Positions 1 through 13,740 of a DNA stretch of 64,000 nucleotides are shown here, piece after piece (within the stretch, counting starts at the first letter, position 1; each line of letters opens with the position of its first letter). Origin of the DNA: Eonycteris spelaea (Eukaryota; Chordata; Mammalia; Chiroptera; Pteropodidae); assembly GCA_003508835.1 (NCBI GenBank), contig PUFA01000027.1, forward strand, positions 2,232,001 to 2,296,000, given 5' to 3'. Made by a program: the position numbers and the translations under genes. The notes beneath the pieces were generated by a model. The model was given only the letters and a program-made list of their open reading frames with translations, ran no database searches and was not told the origin of the DNA.

Positions 1-480
1 GGCTGGAGGCATCACTCTGACTTCAAATTATACTACAAAGCAAAGTAATCAAAACGCATGGTATTGGCAGCAAAACAGACACATGGACCAGTGGAACAGA
101 ATTAAGAGTCCAGAAGTAAACCATATTTATATGGGCAAATAATTTTTGACAAAAAGCCAAAAATATACAGTGGAGAAAGGAAAGTCTCTTCAATAAGTGG
201 TGCTGGAAATACTGCCATTTGCAACAACATGAATGGACTTGGAACAATTATACTAAGTGAAATAACCCAAAACAGAAAAGGTTGAAAAAATCACACGATA
301 TCACCTATGTGGGATATAAACCTAAAAGCAACAAATGGACAGGACAAGCAGAGACTCATGGACATGGACAATGACTAGTGTTACCAGAAGGGAGGAGGGG
401 GGGAAATAAAAAAAATAAAATAAAATGTTTTAAAAAATTATGTATCTCAGTATGAAAAAAAATAAAACTAGCATTAAAAA
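1..480 (+). mobile_element. LINE-1 fragment, ORF2 end and 3'UTR, truncated by the window edge
   Basis: The first 240 bases match the L1 ORF2 stretch encoding the region after the reverse transcriptase (the 'tggtattggcag...gaccagtggaacagaat' block). At about 240-250 the sequence jumps to an L1 3'UTR-like part, and it ends in A-rich DNA at 400-490. No intact reading frame remains. An internal deletion between the two parts is likely. Confidence 0.75.
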
Positions 481-509
481 AAAAAAAGAAAAAAAATAAG
501 AAAAGATGC

Positions 510-1385
510 TCAAAGCCACTAATCAACAGAGAAATGCAAATTAAAACCACAATGAGATATCATCTCACACTTATCATCAATAAATCAAAGAACAAGTGTT
601 GGCGATGATGTGGAAGTAAGGGAAGCCTCACACACTGTCGGTGGGATTAAAACAAATTGGTATACAGCCACTATGGAAAACAGTCTGGAAGTTCCTCAAA
701 AAATTGTGAAAATTCCTCAAAAATCAAAACAGATCTAAATTTTGACTCAGCAATTCATACTTCTGAGTATTTATCCAAAGAAAAACCAAACAATAATTGT
801 AAAGATCTATGCATCCTTGTGTTCATGGCAGCCTTATTTACAATAGCGCAAGACATGGAAGCAATATAAATGCCTATCAATAGATGATTTGAATTAAAGA
901 AGTTAAGGTTCTCATATACAATGGAATATTACTCAGCCATAAAAAATGAAATCCTACCATTGCAATGACATGGATGGACCTAGAGGTTAACATGCTGAGT
1001 GAAATAAGTCAGACAGAGAAAGATAAAATTACTGTATGATTTCACATATGTGTGAAATATAAGGAACAAAAGAACAAACTGATCTAAAACAGACTCACAA
1101 ATATAGAGGACAATCTGGTGATGACCAGCCGGGAGGGCGGTAAGAGGGGCTGGGAGAAAGCAGTGAAAGATTAGAAGAAAGTACAAGATTAGTAGTTGAT
1201 AGAATGGTCATGGGGATGCGATCATGGCATAGGAATGCAATCCACAGTTAAGGTAATGACTATGTGTAGAGCCAAAGAGGAGAAAGAGTAATCAGAGGGA
1301 ATTGTTCATAAATTATGCAAATGTCTAACCAATGTACTGTATTCTTGAAACTAATAATAATAAAATTTTAAACCTTAAAAAAGTA
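510..1385 (+). mobile_element. LINE-1 fragment, ORF2 3' end and 3'UTR
   Basis: After the A-rich junction at 470-505, the sequence matches L1 ORF2 again ('aaattaaaaccacaatgagatatcatctcac' block), then the 'aatattactcagccat' and 'gacatggatggacctagag' blocks and a 3'UTR ending in an AATAATAAAA-type tail at 1355-1385. Frames are broken by many stops. With the piece at 1-480 it suggests a nested or rearranged pair of L1 copies. Confidence 0.8.
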
Positions 1386-3184
1386 GACATGAGCATTCTA
1401 AGGCAGGTACAGATTTGTACTTATATCAATAACCATATCAATTTCCCATTTGCCACAATTAATTTCTAGGGAGATATAAAAAGTCAGAATAGATATCTCC
1501 CTACAAATCCTGGGTCTGTACTGTAGGCTAGGAACCATAAAAAAATGAATCTGGAAGTTAAAATAGGAGGACTAGCTGTGGACTTCAACCTTATGAGAGG
1601 AGGCTTTGCTCCCTAATGTATAACATCCCTTGAAAAGACAAAGGGAATGATCCAGGTTCTCTCACCTTGAGAATGTAATAATGTCTTTAGGGAAAGGTAA
1701 GATAAGCATCTCTGAGTTTAACAACCAATACTTCCTCTCCATGGCTTTAGGACATATCCCCTGAAATGAAAACTCATTACTCTTTTGAATAACTTCTTAA
1801 GGCTTGTGTTTTATCCCGCAGGTTTTCAACTTTTTTTATTGCAGAAAACCCTAACCATGCAAAAACATAAAAAATAAGTTAAAAAATTAATTCTCTATAG
1901 CATTGTCAGTGCTATTTGAATAATTTTATAAAATATTTTCAATAAATATCCATAGACAATTTTTTAATATCTTTGTTCTTAGCAAAATTATCTAAATATT
2001 TCAATTACAATTCCGATCCAAATCTCAGGAGAAAAAAAATTTCCAAAGCAAATTGGAAAGCTTATTTAAAAATTTATAGGAGCTCTGCCCATCAGTGCCT
2101 AAGGAGACCTCTGAAAATGGATCACTATTCACTTGACCCAGAAAAACCACAAAATCATGCAAATCAAAGAGGTTCAAATCTTCATATCACTTTAGGAACA
2201 CTCGTGAAACTGCCCAGGCCATCAAGGGTATGCATATCCGAAAAGCCACCAATATCTGAAGGATGTCATTTTATAGAAGCAGTGTGTGCCATTCCGTGGT
2301 TACAATGGCAGAGTTGATAGGTGTGCCCAGGCCAAACAGTGGGGCTGGACTCAGGGTTGGTGGCCTAAAAGAGTGCTGAATTCTTGTTGCACATGCTTAA
2401 AATGCAGAGAGTAATGCTGAACTTAAGGGTTTAGATGTATACTCTCCAATCATTGAGCACATCCAGGTAAACAAAGCTCTCAGATGTGGCACAGAACTTA
2501 CAGAGCTCATGTGCAGATTAACCCCTACATGAGCTCTCCTTGCCACATTGAGATTGATCCTTACTGAAAAGAGAAGACTGTTCATAAACCAGAAGAGGAG
2601 GTTGCACAGAAGAAAAAGATATCCCAAAAGAAACTGAAGAAACAAAAAACTTATGGCCTGGAAGTAAATTAGCATCGAATATGCTATTAAAAGTAAAAAA
2701 GTGTATATATATAGAAAACAACAAGATCTGTAATAATCAGGACAATTTTTGAAAAAGACAAAGATATAAACCATACGGAACTAGATTTTAATTCTATAAA
2801 ACTGTAAAACTTAAGGCAAGTATGATAATTAGTACAAGAGAGACAAAGAATCCAAAGAATAGAAAAGTAGATAGAAATAGATTATATTTATGTCATATAC
2901 ATATAATAGAATATATTTATAAATATAAAATATAATTTATAAAGGACCATTGATTTACAGACAGATTAGTTTCATTTAAATTTCAAAAGCAAATAGACTG
3001 TCTTTTCAATATAATTGTTGGACCAATTGATTACCGTAGATGTACCCATGTTGTAAAGCTTAAATTAAAAGGGTAAAACATTCAATCTTTTGGAATAGGA
3101 GAATACTTTTATGACATTGGAATAAGCAATATTTCTTAAACAGAAAACAAAACCCAGCAAATTAATTATTTAATTAATAAATAT
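1386..3184. other. Unique AT-rich intergenic DNA
   Basis: I recognise no gene or repeat family here. Open frames at 1973-2317 (+) and 2397-2774 (-) have low-complexity, hydrophobic or unremarkable translations without recognisable domains, and are taken as chance. Confidence 0.5.
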
Positions 3185-3875
3185 CATTAAAAGCAAGGTT
3201 ATTAGTCAACAGGACAATGAAAATTAAAACTACAATGAGAGAATATTATATATCCAATTGAAACAGCTAAAACACATATTAAAAACCTGTTGTGGTAAAT
3301 GTTGGTGAATGTGGAGTAACTAGAACTCTTATAGATAGCTGATGGGAGGAAAACTAAAGATTTAAGAAAACTGGCAATGTCTGGTGAAGCTAATCCTACA
3401 TCTACGTAGGAACACCCTCAGTTTCCATCCTGGGTATATACTCATTAAAATAAGTTGATATGTTCCACTAAAATACAATGCACAAGAAATGTTCAAGAGT
3501 AATTTTGTTCTTCCTAACCTAAAACTAGAAGTAACCCAAACATCTATCAACTGAGAAATGGATTAATGTATTTTGATTAATTTATACAATTGAATACTAC
3601 ACAGTAATGTATATGAATGCTCCATTAATAAGTATAACATTATGTTGAGCAAAAGATGCTGGATACAAAAGGGTACATGTGTGATTCCATTTATATGCAA
3701 CTCCAAAAACAGACCAAAAAAAATAGATGGTAATAAATGTCAAAAGAATGCTTTCCTAAGGTTGGGAATATTGGCTGGTAAAGGATATGAGAGAATCTTA
3801 ATGAAATGTTCTATATTTTGATCTAGTTGGTACTTTCACAAGTGTATATGTATAGGAAAAAAAACATATTTAAAT
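3185..3875 (+). mobile_element. Old LINE-1 fragment (L1M type), 3' end
   Basis: Degenerate but collinear matches run from 'aaaattaaaactacaatgagag' through 'ggtgaatgtggagtaactagaact', 'tgggtatatactcatt', 'ctatcaactgagaaatgg', 'gaatactacacagtaat' and 'tgattccatttatatg'. This is the order in the L1 ORF2 3' end and 3'UTR. Heavy divergence indicates an ancient copy. Confidence 0.75.
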
Positions 3876-5469
3876 CTTTGTTAAGATTAGTGTACTTTAT
3901 GAATATTATTGAGTATATATCATGAGTCAAATTTAAAAAATAAGAAATATTTTTATATGTTGAGAAGTGTGTGAACTTTTTTTTTGAGCATGTTTTTATG
4001 TGAAACCAAAAGATTCTACAAAGGAAATAGTTGTCTTGTTATTCATAGGTAGTTATGTTTATAAAGTTCCCATGAGTGTTGCATTAATGAATACAAAACC
4101 ATTGGCTCCTAGGAGAAAGATTTTGGTAGCATCTGATCATATCTTTTCAACTGATAAACACATAGCTTTGTTTTATGTGTATTTGGTGTAAAGCATCTTA
4201 TTTAAAATATGTCATTGATTCATTAACAATGAACTCACAGCCAATAACACTATTATTAATACCTGAACAAAGCTTATCTAAATCATATACATTCTCCATA
4301 AGGCACATTACAGACTTCTTGTGCTTAGGAACACTAGTCAACACTTCAACACTATACTTAGGGGCCCTTAGGAACAGCAAAATCACCAACCAAAAAAACA
4401 CAAAAGAGCAAAGGTCATGACACTAAATAGACCCCAAAAGGATAGTATGAAGCTGAAACAAGTAGGCACAGCATCACCTTGTTCGACCTCAGCTGGGAAA
4501 TTGCATGTCAGACAGCTCGTTTTTTCACCATTCTGTGCATGTCCACAAATGACCACAAAAGTGACACAAGAATTGATTTGGAGGGGTCACAAATAAATTT
4601 TAGTGAGCAAAAAACAAATTGCCATACAGAATCCATGAGTAATGAGGATTGATAAATGTAACTAGGAGGCTATAGACATATAGCTTTCAATTCTCATATT
4701 TAGGAAATAATGTCCCTTATGGAGAAATTGACTTAGAAGATAGAGAAGGAAGTATATATAAATTTGATAAAATATCAAGGCAGAAATGAGAGTGAAAATA
4801 ATAAAGCAAAATTCAAACTTTGGGGAATAGCTATACAGAATAATGAGGAAGAACAAGAAGAATAAGTAAGAAATATCAAGAAAAGTAAAAATAGATTTTG
4901 TAGTCTCATAGAATCAATGAAAAACCCCAACTAATCTCTTTTGCTTCATTCTAAGCTTTTCACCATGTCTTCTTGGGGGTCCAGAGCCAAATGACTCATA
5001 TTTCACTAACTTTGTAGAAATTTATTTGAAATATATTAAACCCATATTAACAAGCCACAATAACATGAAATAGGTATAACAAAATTGGTATTTAGAACGA
5101 GCATACATGCACATCTCCTAGCTTATCAGTCAAGATAGTATAGATTATTGTGCTCTAAAACACTCTAAAATCACAGTGTCTTCACACAATAACAGTGTTT
5201 TCTGTTTGTCTGTTTTTCTCACACAAAATGGTCCTTTGCAGGTCAACTGGAGTGTCTACTTTAGCCACAACCTCACTCCAGGGAACTCCTACTATATCAC
5301 TCCTCTGGAGTGTAGCGGAAGGAAAGGAATCATTTTGAAGTTTTATATCCACAATAAATGCTTCAACAGGGAAAGTGGCATACATATGAGATCCTACTCA
5401 TAATCATTGGCCTAACCTAGTTAAAATAATCACATCCAACCAAAGAGGTTACTATGTTGTTAAGGCTAT
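3876..5469. other. Unique AT-rich intergenic DNA
   Basis: Nothing recognised. Short open frames at 4000-4420 and 5176-5403 have no recognisable domain and no splice or promoter context. Confidence 0.5.
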
Positions 5470-5905
5470 TTATGACGTGCTTACAAAGAATATAGATCTG
5501 TAGTTTTCTTGTGATTTTTCATTCTGGTTTTTGGTAAGAGGTAATGCTAACCTCATAAAATAGTAATAAGAGTTTTCTCCTCTATTTTAGTGAAAGAAAT
5601 GTCTAGAACTGGAATTATTTTGCTCCAAATGTTTATTAAATTTACAATTGAAGACTCTGAGCCTAGACTTTTTTTTTATACTTAAAGAGATAAGAACAAT
5701 TAGATTTTCATTTTTCTCATAGTCAGATTGGCATGTTATGTCTTGTCAAGGAACTTTTCCATTTAATATATGTTGCTGCATTTATTGGTATAATATTCCT
5801 TATAACCTTCTGTTATCTGTAGGATGTATAGGTAATGTCTCCTCTTACTTTCCTGATATTGGGTCATTTTTATCTACTTTTTCAAATTACAATCAATAGA
5901 ATTTT
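5470..5905 (-). mobile_element. LINE-1 ORF2 fragment, antisense
   Basis: The + strand reads 'ctgtagttttctt...ctggtttttggtaagaggtaatgctaacctcataaaat', the reverse complement of an L1 reverse-transcriptase segment, followed by further antisense ORF2 blocks. It is internally truncated and strongly diverged. Confidence 0.65.
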
Positions 5906-8900
5906 GTAAATGTTATTTTTCTTTTTCAAATAGAGCTTTGATTTTACTTGTCCATCATTCTAAGATTTAGAATGAGGGAGAGATAGGTGGTTTTGGAGTC
6001 ACAGTGAACCCTGCCCTCTTCCCACCAGCTGAGTCCAGTATTTGTGGATGGGGTTGAATTATAAAACAAGGGGCAGCTCCCAATAGATCTGGTACCCAAA
6101 TACTAGAAATGTAAGATAAACTAGAATTGCTAGGAACATCAGCTAGATTAAAAGAATTCCTGGAAGTTTCTCTTTCAAATACCTGTTTCTCTTGCAAATA
6201 TTAGTATTTGCTAAGTGCCTAGCAAATACTGATGTTCATTCCATTTTTTGTAAATAAACCTGCAAGGATTGTAGAAAACCTGGATGCCTAAGACAAAGCA
6301 TGACCAGGGAGTGGTGGGCTGCCAGGTAAAACAGTAATGACAACAGAGATCCTACAATAATTGTCACCATGGCGAGATGATGGAGATGGGATAGTGCCAT
6401 CAAGTAAAGAGTCTGGGCATTAGAGGTCACTGCAACTGGTGAAATCAGACATGCTCTAGAGCATGCTGAAGATTCCCTATTTGTGACTAAAACATTAGAA
6501 TACACAATTGTTTATTAAATCAACTGAATCTTTCTAACTTTTAATAAAACTCAACTCAAACTTTGTGGGCATTCGTGCTTGCAAGAGAGATCATTGACAA
6601 CAGGAAATTGGTAGCAATGTAGTTACTTGTATCAGCAGAGTGATTTTTCTAGATTCTTGGTGGGATCAAATCAAATGATTGAATCAAGTGGTCAATAATT
6701 TTTCCTGTTTCTATCTTACTCCCCTAACTGGAATCCAGAATATTACACTCATTTGTATCCCTATGATATAACTCTTTTTCATCATTCTGGACAAAGTGTG
6801 ATGTTAACAATATGAATTGCACACACACTTACCACACACTATCAGCTTCCTGCCTTTCAGCCAAATCCATAAATTATCTCGTTCATATCACATTTTTTTG
6901 GTTGAAATGTGACAGTATGAGAGTAACATTTAGTCACTCCTGGATCCTCTTCCAAGATAATAGTGTTTCTTTTCTTTAGCATTACTATAGAAAATGTGAG
7001 TTGACTACATTTGTGAAAATTAAAGGAGAAACTGAGCAAATGCTGCAGGGAGATATTTAATCAATAAATTCACAAAAATCAACATTGTAATAAAACTGTA
7101 CAAATATTTAGCTAATCGAAAAACTATTATGAAATATTCCCAGCATGCAAACTGGCATTATAAGAAATCACTAGAAAAACCATGCCTTTTTAAAAAAGCA
7201 AACTTGAAATGAGTAAAACATACCAGATTTTTTGCTGGCTCTAAAACAAGTGTTTACTTTGAAATTTTTATGGCTTTTTGTTAAATATGCCTGATATCTT
7301 GTGTTGCATGTTCATCTTCTATTTCTTAGTGCTGTGAATGTCCTCCTATTTGAGGGCTATGTACAGCCTATTCTGAAAAAGAACGCTTGGAAGATCATTT
7401 TGACTGTTTATCAATGATTAATTTTATTTCCAGAACTCTGACCACTTACTAAATACTCTTCTATCCAATCACTCTATCATTCTAACCCATTTCAAAGAAG
7501 AAATGGGATCTCCATGAACTTTTTGACTGAAGAGTGCAAAAAACTTGGTAATTTATAATATATTGAATGTATGAAACTGCTATATACTTATACAGGGCTT
7601 TAGGACAGGGGGAAAAAGGATAATTAGAATGTTTATGTTCTAATACGATATTGAAATCCAAGAAATAATCAGTTCTGCTTCCTTTTTTTTTTGTATTTTT
7701 TTAGCTTTTCCTTATCGTTACTACTTATACATAGTTGAAGCAAACCTAGAAAGGAAGTCTTTTAACTCTCACTGTGATCAGTGTTTAATATGGAACCCTG
7801 CTTACATCTATCAGCATCTGTCGTTCTGAGACAATTTTTCCAACCTAAATTTACGTTCACACTTTCTTTTCTTTGTTCTTTCACTCGGCTTTTCTGGCTG
7901 TATCGACTCACAGGTATACGAAACATGTAAATCTTACCATTTTTCTCTTTCCAGTTCTCTAGCAGCCAATTTCAGTTCTCTATGTTGTTTAGAATTGTCT
8001 AAAACTTACTTGCAAATACCAATTTCGACATATTCGTTTTGTGCACATTAATGTATACCTATTTCACTCAATTCATTTATAAAATAAATATTGATACTCT
8101 AGCATACATATTTATTTTTTCCTCTTAAGGGACACAGACAAGGGTGATATTCTAAAGGGTGAGAGACTACACACAGAAAAAGGTCATCAATCTATAGTAA
8201 ATATACAATTGAAGGTCACACAGACAATGCTGTAAGAACACAAAGAATATTTAATCACTGTTGCTGAATTGTTGGGAGAGCACTTTATTTTTTAATTCAA
8301 AGTAATAATGTCATTTTTAATTGTCATATTTATGGAGTTCAGTAAATTTCTGGATTATTAGCATTGATGTCAAAGTATAAATTTTCAAAAAATTTAAAAG
8401 TGAATCATACAATATGTAATAATAAATACTTGTCATAGATATATTAAGTTATTAATGAGGAATCAGTAAGATGATAAAGTTTGTTCAAAGTCCATTTTGA
8501 GAAACGTGTTACTTATAGACATTTTGAGAGTGGTGAGGGGAGAATGTTAAATACAAACTAGTTAATGTCCTTCAGGACAAATTAAATCATAACCTTTTGA
8601 AGTTACCATTTCTACCAAAAGAAAAATCGTGTAAGTTATGTCATTCACAGTATTATCTGTACTCTTAATCAAATAGTAAAAATAGCAAAGTCAAGAACAG
8701 GTAGATTCTCTTCAGGGAATTATACAGTCCTTGGGCGGGCCTTTACACAATGATTTCATTTGAAAGGTCATACTGCTCTACCCCCCATTTCTAAGTTTTG
8801 GATAAGTTCTTCTTCTTTTTTTTTTTTTTTTACACTAGTTTACTCTCTTACTTGCTATAAGTAAATCACATAAATTTCTTGGCCTCATTTTTTCTTGCTG

Positions 8901-10164
8901 ACTCTTAAAAGGAATATAATATTTATTTTTTTGCCCAGTGGGATTAATAAGCTATGTGCAAAGGATCTTGAAAAGGTAAGGCCATAGCTACTACTATTAG
9001 TAATGCCCCACTTGATAGAATTCTTCAAGAAAACATCTACATGAGATTCTATTTTATCATTTCTGACATTTCTCTTCCTATCTGAATTTTAGATGTCCTT
9101 GTACATTTGGAGTCATGGTAGATATTTAACAAATGTTTGCTGAATGAATCCTAGTTTTTGTGGACATCACTCCTTGTTAATAAGTAATACATGATTTTTT
9201 TTTATTATTATGGTCATTAACGCAAAGGGTTTCTGATGATTTTTTTATTTACGGCCTATCATTGATCTTTTTTAAAATTATGGCCATTAATATAAAACTT
9301 TCCTCCTTAAGTGAGTATCAATGTTCATTCCAACAGATCTAGATCTTCTTTGTAAACACATTAAATTAGCCTGGAGAAGTATTTCCAATCTAGATGTCAT
9401 ACTTTGACAGTACAGTGGGGTGTGTTTTTTTTTAAATTAATAGTTTGACAGTAGAGTGGGGGTGTTTTTTTTATTAATAGCCTTTTGGTATATTTATTAG
9501 CAAAAAAATAAGTAATAATTCATCCACCTATCTTTTCATGTCTTTTATAGCAACTAAAAGTGTCAACATTTTTATGATCAAGCATCAGATTATTAATCTC
9601 TTCTTTTTGTCATCTATAAAATTAGGAGGTCATATTTTATCATTTTTAAGAACCTTTCTAGTCTGTAATTATTGAAACATTGAAAAAAATCTTTAAATAA
9701 TTCATTCACTTGAATTAAAAACAATTAATGGGACTTCATAGTTGTAATTGTTCTTAATTCAAATACCATAATACTATCTTTATTTGGCCATAACTTGCAT
9801 AATATCTTTAATATTGTTAGAGTTAGCATCATTAAAGCAAAAAGAAAAAGTAATGAGCTAGGATTGAGTTTAAATTCTGGCTGTGTCTCTTGCAACGTGT
9901 AAAAGATCATAGATGATTTAATTTTTAGGGATATGTATGAACCTCTCAAAACATAAAATCTGACAGGCACAGGCCTTTTAAATCCCAAATGCCTATTGTT
10001 TTTTATTCCTACAAAATGTTTACATTTCTCCTACTGATAAAAAATAGGAACAGGTGCAACAAAAATCCATTTTATAATAATCATTTTATGAACATCCAGT
10101 TAATCAGAAAGGCAAAACATGTTCTAGTTACAGGAAATCACACAGAAGTTAACCTCAGGGTGAA
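5906..10164. other. Unique intergenic DNA with a possible L2 scrap
   Basis: Mostly unrecognised AT-rich DNA. A LINE-2/MIR-like end ('gtagatatttaacaaatgtttgctgaatgaatcc') lies at about 9118-9151. Two local duplications near 9.2-9.5 kb are listed separately. No gene was recognised. Confidence 0.5.
9403..9480 (+). repeat. Imperfect tandem duplication, 41 + 37 bp
   Basis: Copy 1 (9403-9443) and copy 2 (9444-9480) both begin TTTGACAGTAnAGTGGGG, continue through a T-run and end ATTAATAG. They differ mainly in T-run length and two or three bases. Direct adjacency suggests replication slippage. Confidence 0.85.
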
Positions 10165-10534
10165 TGTCTTAGCTTGTTGCTGCTCTAACTAAACCCTATA
10201 GCCTGGGTGGCTTAAACAACAGACATTTGTTTCTTACAGTTCTGGAAACTGAGAAGTCTGAGATCAAGGTGCCAGCAGATTTGGTTCTTGGTAAAGGTTT
10301 TCCTTTCTGATTTGCAGATGGTCATCTTCTTACTGTATCCGCATAGGCAGACAGAAGAAGCTCTGGTCTCTCCCTCTTCAGATAAGAGCACAGGTTCCAT
10401 CATGGCGGCCCTACCTTCTTGACCTCATCTAACGCTTATTACCTCCCAAAGCCTCACTTTCTAGTACCAGTGAATTAGGGTTTAAGACTTCACATATGAT
10501 TTTGGGGTAGGACACAAACATTTAGTCCATAACA
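10165..10534 (-). mobile_element. MLT1/MST-type MaLR solo LTR, antisense
   Basis: The + strand reads TGTCTTAGCTTGTTGCTGCT, then 'cctgggtggcttaaacaacagacatttg', 'cagttctggaaactgagaagtctgagatcaaggtgccagcag' and finally 'tttagtccataaca', the reverse complement of a MaLR LTR from TGTTATGGACT to its end. At about 370 bp it is near full length. The flanks gtgaa and gtggg could be a decayed 5-bp target duplication. No internal retroviral region is present, so it is a solo LTR. Confidence 0.8.
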
Positions 10535-13500
10535 GTGGGTACTCAAACCAAGTCCTCTGAAGCTTGGGGAAAGGGTGGGAGAAGAGGCATGAGTATTCCT
10601 ATGTGTGTCTCTGTGACGTTTGTGAATAAAGAAACATTGTATACACTCAAAATTAGCAAACTGCTGTAAGAGATTTTGATTTTCTTGGTGTGATGTCTGG
10701 GGAATAGGCATTTTTATTAATCATTCCAACTGATGTGACTTTAGGTTTCTCTTGGACTATATTACTACTAAACTGTATTAGATGATCTTGTGAGGTTATA
10801 TAAATATCTATAATACAGATTATAAAAAACTAGGGATTCATTAGAATTCCCTCTGGTTTTTCTGTGTGCTAGTAAAGATTATCAAAGAAAAAAAAATGCA
10901 ACCTGTGAGTTATCATGATGATTACCTAAGGATGATTAATACATTACTTTGAGATTACTTCTTTAAACTTAACTGAAAGACATAATTTCATTTTTATTTT
11001 TGTCCTTTGCTTGATATAATACATTTATTTTGCCCTGGGAAGATGAGATATTTAATGTTAATAGGTCTTCCTTTCATAGTTTCTCCTTTTTCATATTTCT
11101 TTTTACTTATTTGTATTTCCTCTGGACCACTGAAAATGCAGCTTTGCATAATTCCTACATAACCAATATCATTGGTAAGTATTCATGTGCCCTTATACAT
11201 AATAGCCATGATTTTACGTTTCATTTTTTATTTCAATTTTATGAAGCAGTCTAGGCCACATGTACTTTGCTCAGTTCAAATTGTCTCTAATTAGGGTTCA
11301 GCTTCAATTGCTTTTTTCTAATGCCCTAGAGCTGTTCATTTCCATTATTGTTAAAATAAAGGGAGGAGCAATACAGAGGAAGAAGTCAGAGCATCTGACT
11401 TCTATCATCTTGTACAGTCTATAAAGCTACTTCTCAAAGAAACTTTTTTTGTTGTTTGTGTTGTTTTTCTATACTTATGGTAATATATGCTACCATTAAT
11501 AATTTACACAACATATAAGCTGAATCAACAGAGCAGTATGTACTCAGCCATAGTCTTCCTTTTGCTCTGATTTTTAATAGTACAAAGAATAAGGTTTCTT
11601 GGTATTGGCCACCTCTATTATCTAGAGCTCTTGGCAATTTCCAGGTCAAACTCTATTAAATGAAGCTTCTGAGAAGCCCAAAGGTTTAATAAATCCGGGA
11701 GTTAAATTAAGGAGCTCTTTCAAGTAGAACATCAGCAAAGGTGATGTACTTCCACGACCATTTAGCAATTCATGAATTCTTAGCAAATGTTTGATGAGTT
11801 AACTCAATCACTATGTTTAAAACAAATGGAGCTTAGATTTCTGCTAGTTTTTCTTCTTCTACAATAAAACTTTAATTCGACTTTTTCTTTTTAATGGAAG
11901 GTATTAAGGAGGAGAGGGGGCTTTGGAATTGTACCAGGCTGGTTCATATTCTATCCTTGCTCTTTAATTAATGGTCTTAGGAAGATTACTGAACTCTTTG
12001 AATTTCAAAGGATTTTTTCCCGATGAAGTAGGAAACTCAGCCTACCTCATAGAGGAATTGCAGGAATTGGTATAAGAGCAAATGTAACACGCCTAGTAAA
12101 GTGTCTAGCATTGCCTTAATAAATGGTAGTTATTATTTAGCCAAAGGCCAATATTGATGTAGATAAATGTGTATGCTTATCTTTCCTCACCCCCTCCTAA
12201 TCCTTTTTATTGTTTTCTCCAAATTACAACAGATGCTTCTCTAATCACTCCATTCTCCTACCTACCCCCCATGACTTCTTGCCCATCCCTTAACCCAGGT
12301 GTCTGATGGAGACTGATTTTCCCATCCCAGCCCTGCTCTTCCTGTTGGTGTGCTATTTTTTAGAATGTCCTGACTTTATTGTTTTCAAAATACAACTTAT
12401 TTTTTACCTGAGTTTCATTTCTCTATTTCTACATGTCATGTATTTTATAAGGAATGCATCAAATATAGTGATAGATAATAGTGATACTGGCATTTTTTAA
12501 CTTGTATTTGGGAAAAAGATCTCTTATCTTAGAATTATTCCAGAGCAAGAATTATAATCACCATAGCCAGTCCAGAAAATTAGGTATTGTTCGACAGGGA
12601 AGCCTCACATGTGAACAAACCTTGTCAAGGAAGAAAAACTTTCTTTTTCTACTCTCTTAAGTTCAGTACTGGAGACCTGTGAATTAAACAAATGAAATAA
12701 CAGATTAACAGGAGAAAAGGCACATGATTTTTATTAATATTTACATGCATGGGAGTTCAATAGAAAATAAGTGAAAGGGTTGAGTTGAGGGCTTACATGC
12801 CATTTTAACAAGGAAAGTTGATTTGGGCTTTGAGGGATAATAAACTATAGGAAGTGATTAGGAAATGGATAAGGGTTATTTTAGTAAGGTTGTTTTATGC
12901 AACTCATCTAGGTGGGTGTAGACTTCCCAATTTTATTAAAAAGAGTTGCTCTCTTACCAGGTAGGGGTTATGTAAGGGGAAGAAACCTTTCCAAAGATAG
13001 AAATTTATGCCTGTTTTTAGGCACATAAGAAGAGGGCATCTGTTGATTGTTAATTGCCTTAGCTCAAAATAATCCTTATGGTGAAAGTGCATTTATTGGG
13101 GTGGCATATCCTGATATTTTCACACTTCATACAACATGTATAGACAAGACGACTAACCAACGCTTATTTATTTACTCAACCATCTCCACTTTCATATATG
13201 CTCACCATAATGTCAAAAATGCTGTCAATATCAAACTGTGTGTCTCCATAAAAATGCAGACTAATTAACCCTCTTTCCCACTACCTGTAGAGATTCTAAT
13301 CTGCATTGTCAAACCATCCCGGTGATTGTTATTGCAATTTAAAATGTAAGAACTCCAACCAGTGTATCTTAGGCAAATCATATAATGACACAGCAATAAT
13401 ATTCTTATATATAACATTTACCAGGTTTTGAGTAAAGTCTGAAGTAATGAGTTGTAAGTTAGTCTTGAAGTAAATAGAATCCTTTTCCTGATGTAAAGAG

Positions 13501-13585
13501 ATTGCGAGGCATCCTGCTTTTTATTTTGACCAAGACTGGAAGTTGGGGTAAACAGAAACCAAGGTGAGTTTCTATTTTGAGACAT
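10535..13585. other. Unique intergenic DNA with one MIR
   Basis: Apart from the MIR at 11925-12145, I recognise nothing securely. The stretch 12660-12860 ('aacaggagaaaaggcacatgatttttattaa', 'tgcatgggagttcaatag') resembles the A-rich end of an old ERV LTR in antisense, but I cannot define its ends. Confidence 0.4.
11925..12145 (+). repeat. MIR SINE fragment
   Basis: Ordered MIR-like blocks are visible: 'ggcttggaattg' type start, 'ttaggaagattactgaactcttt', a degenerate 'cctacctcatagaggaattg' and 'aagtgtctagcattgccttaataaatggtagttattat' at the end. It is an ancient copy shared by mammals. Confidence 0.6.
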
Positions 13586-13735
13586 ATTAGCACCCCTGGA
13601 GAGCTCCTAAAACCCTGATGCTCAGGCCAAACTCCAGAAGAATCAAGTTAGGACCTTTTAGGGGTGGGAACTGAGTGTTTTTAAAAGCTCTTCAAAGGAT
13701 TATATAACATATAGCTATGTTTGAGAATAATTGTA
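13586..13735. repeat. MER5-like hAT fragment
   Basis: Contains 'cctggagagctcctaaaaccctgatgctcaggccaaactccag' followed by a 'ggtgggaactgagtgtttttaaaagctc' block, in the order of short MER5-type hAT-Charlie elements. The ends are decayed. Confidence 0.5.
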
Positions 13736-13740
13736 CTAGA

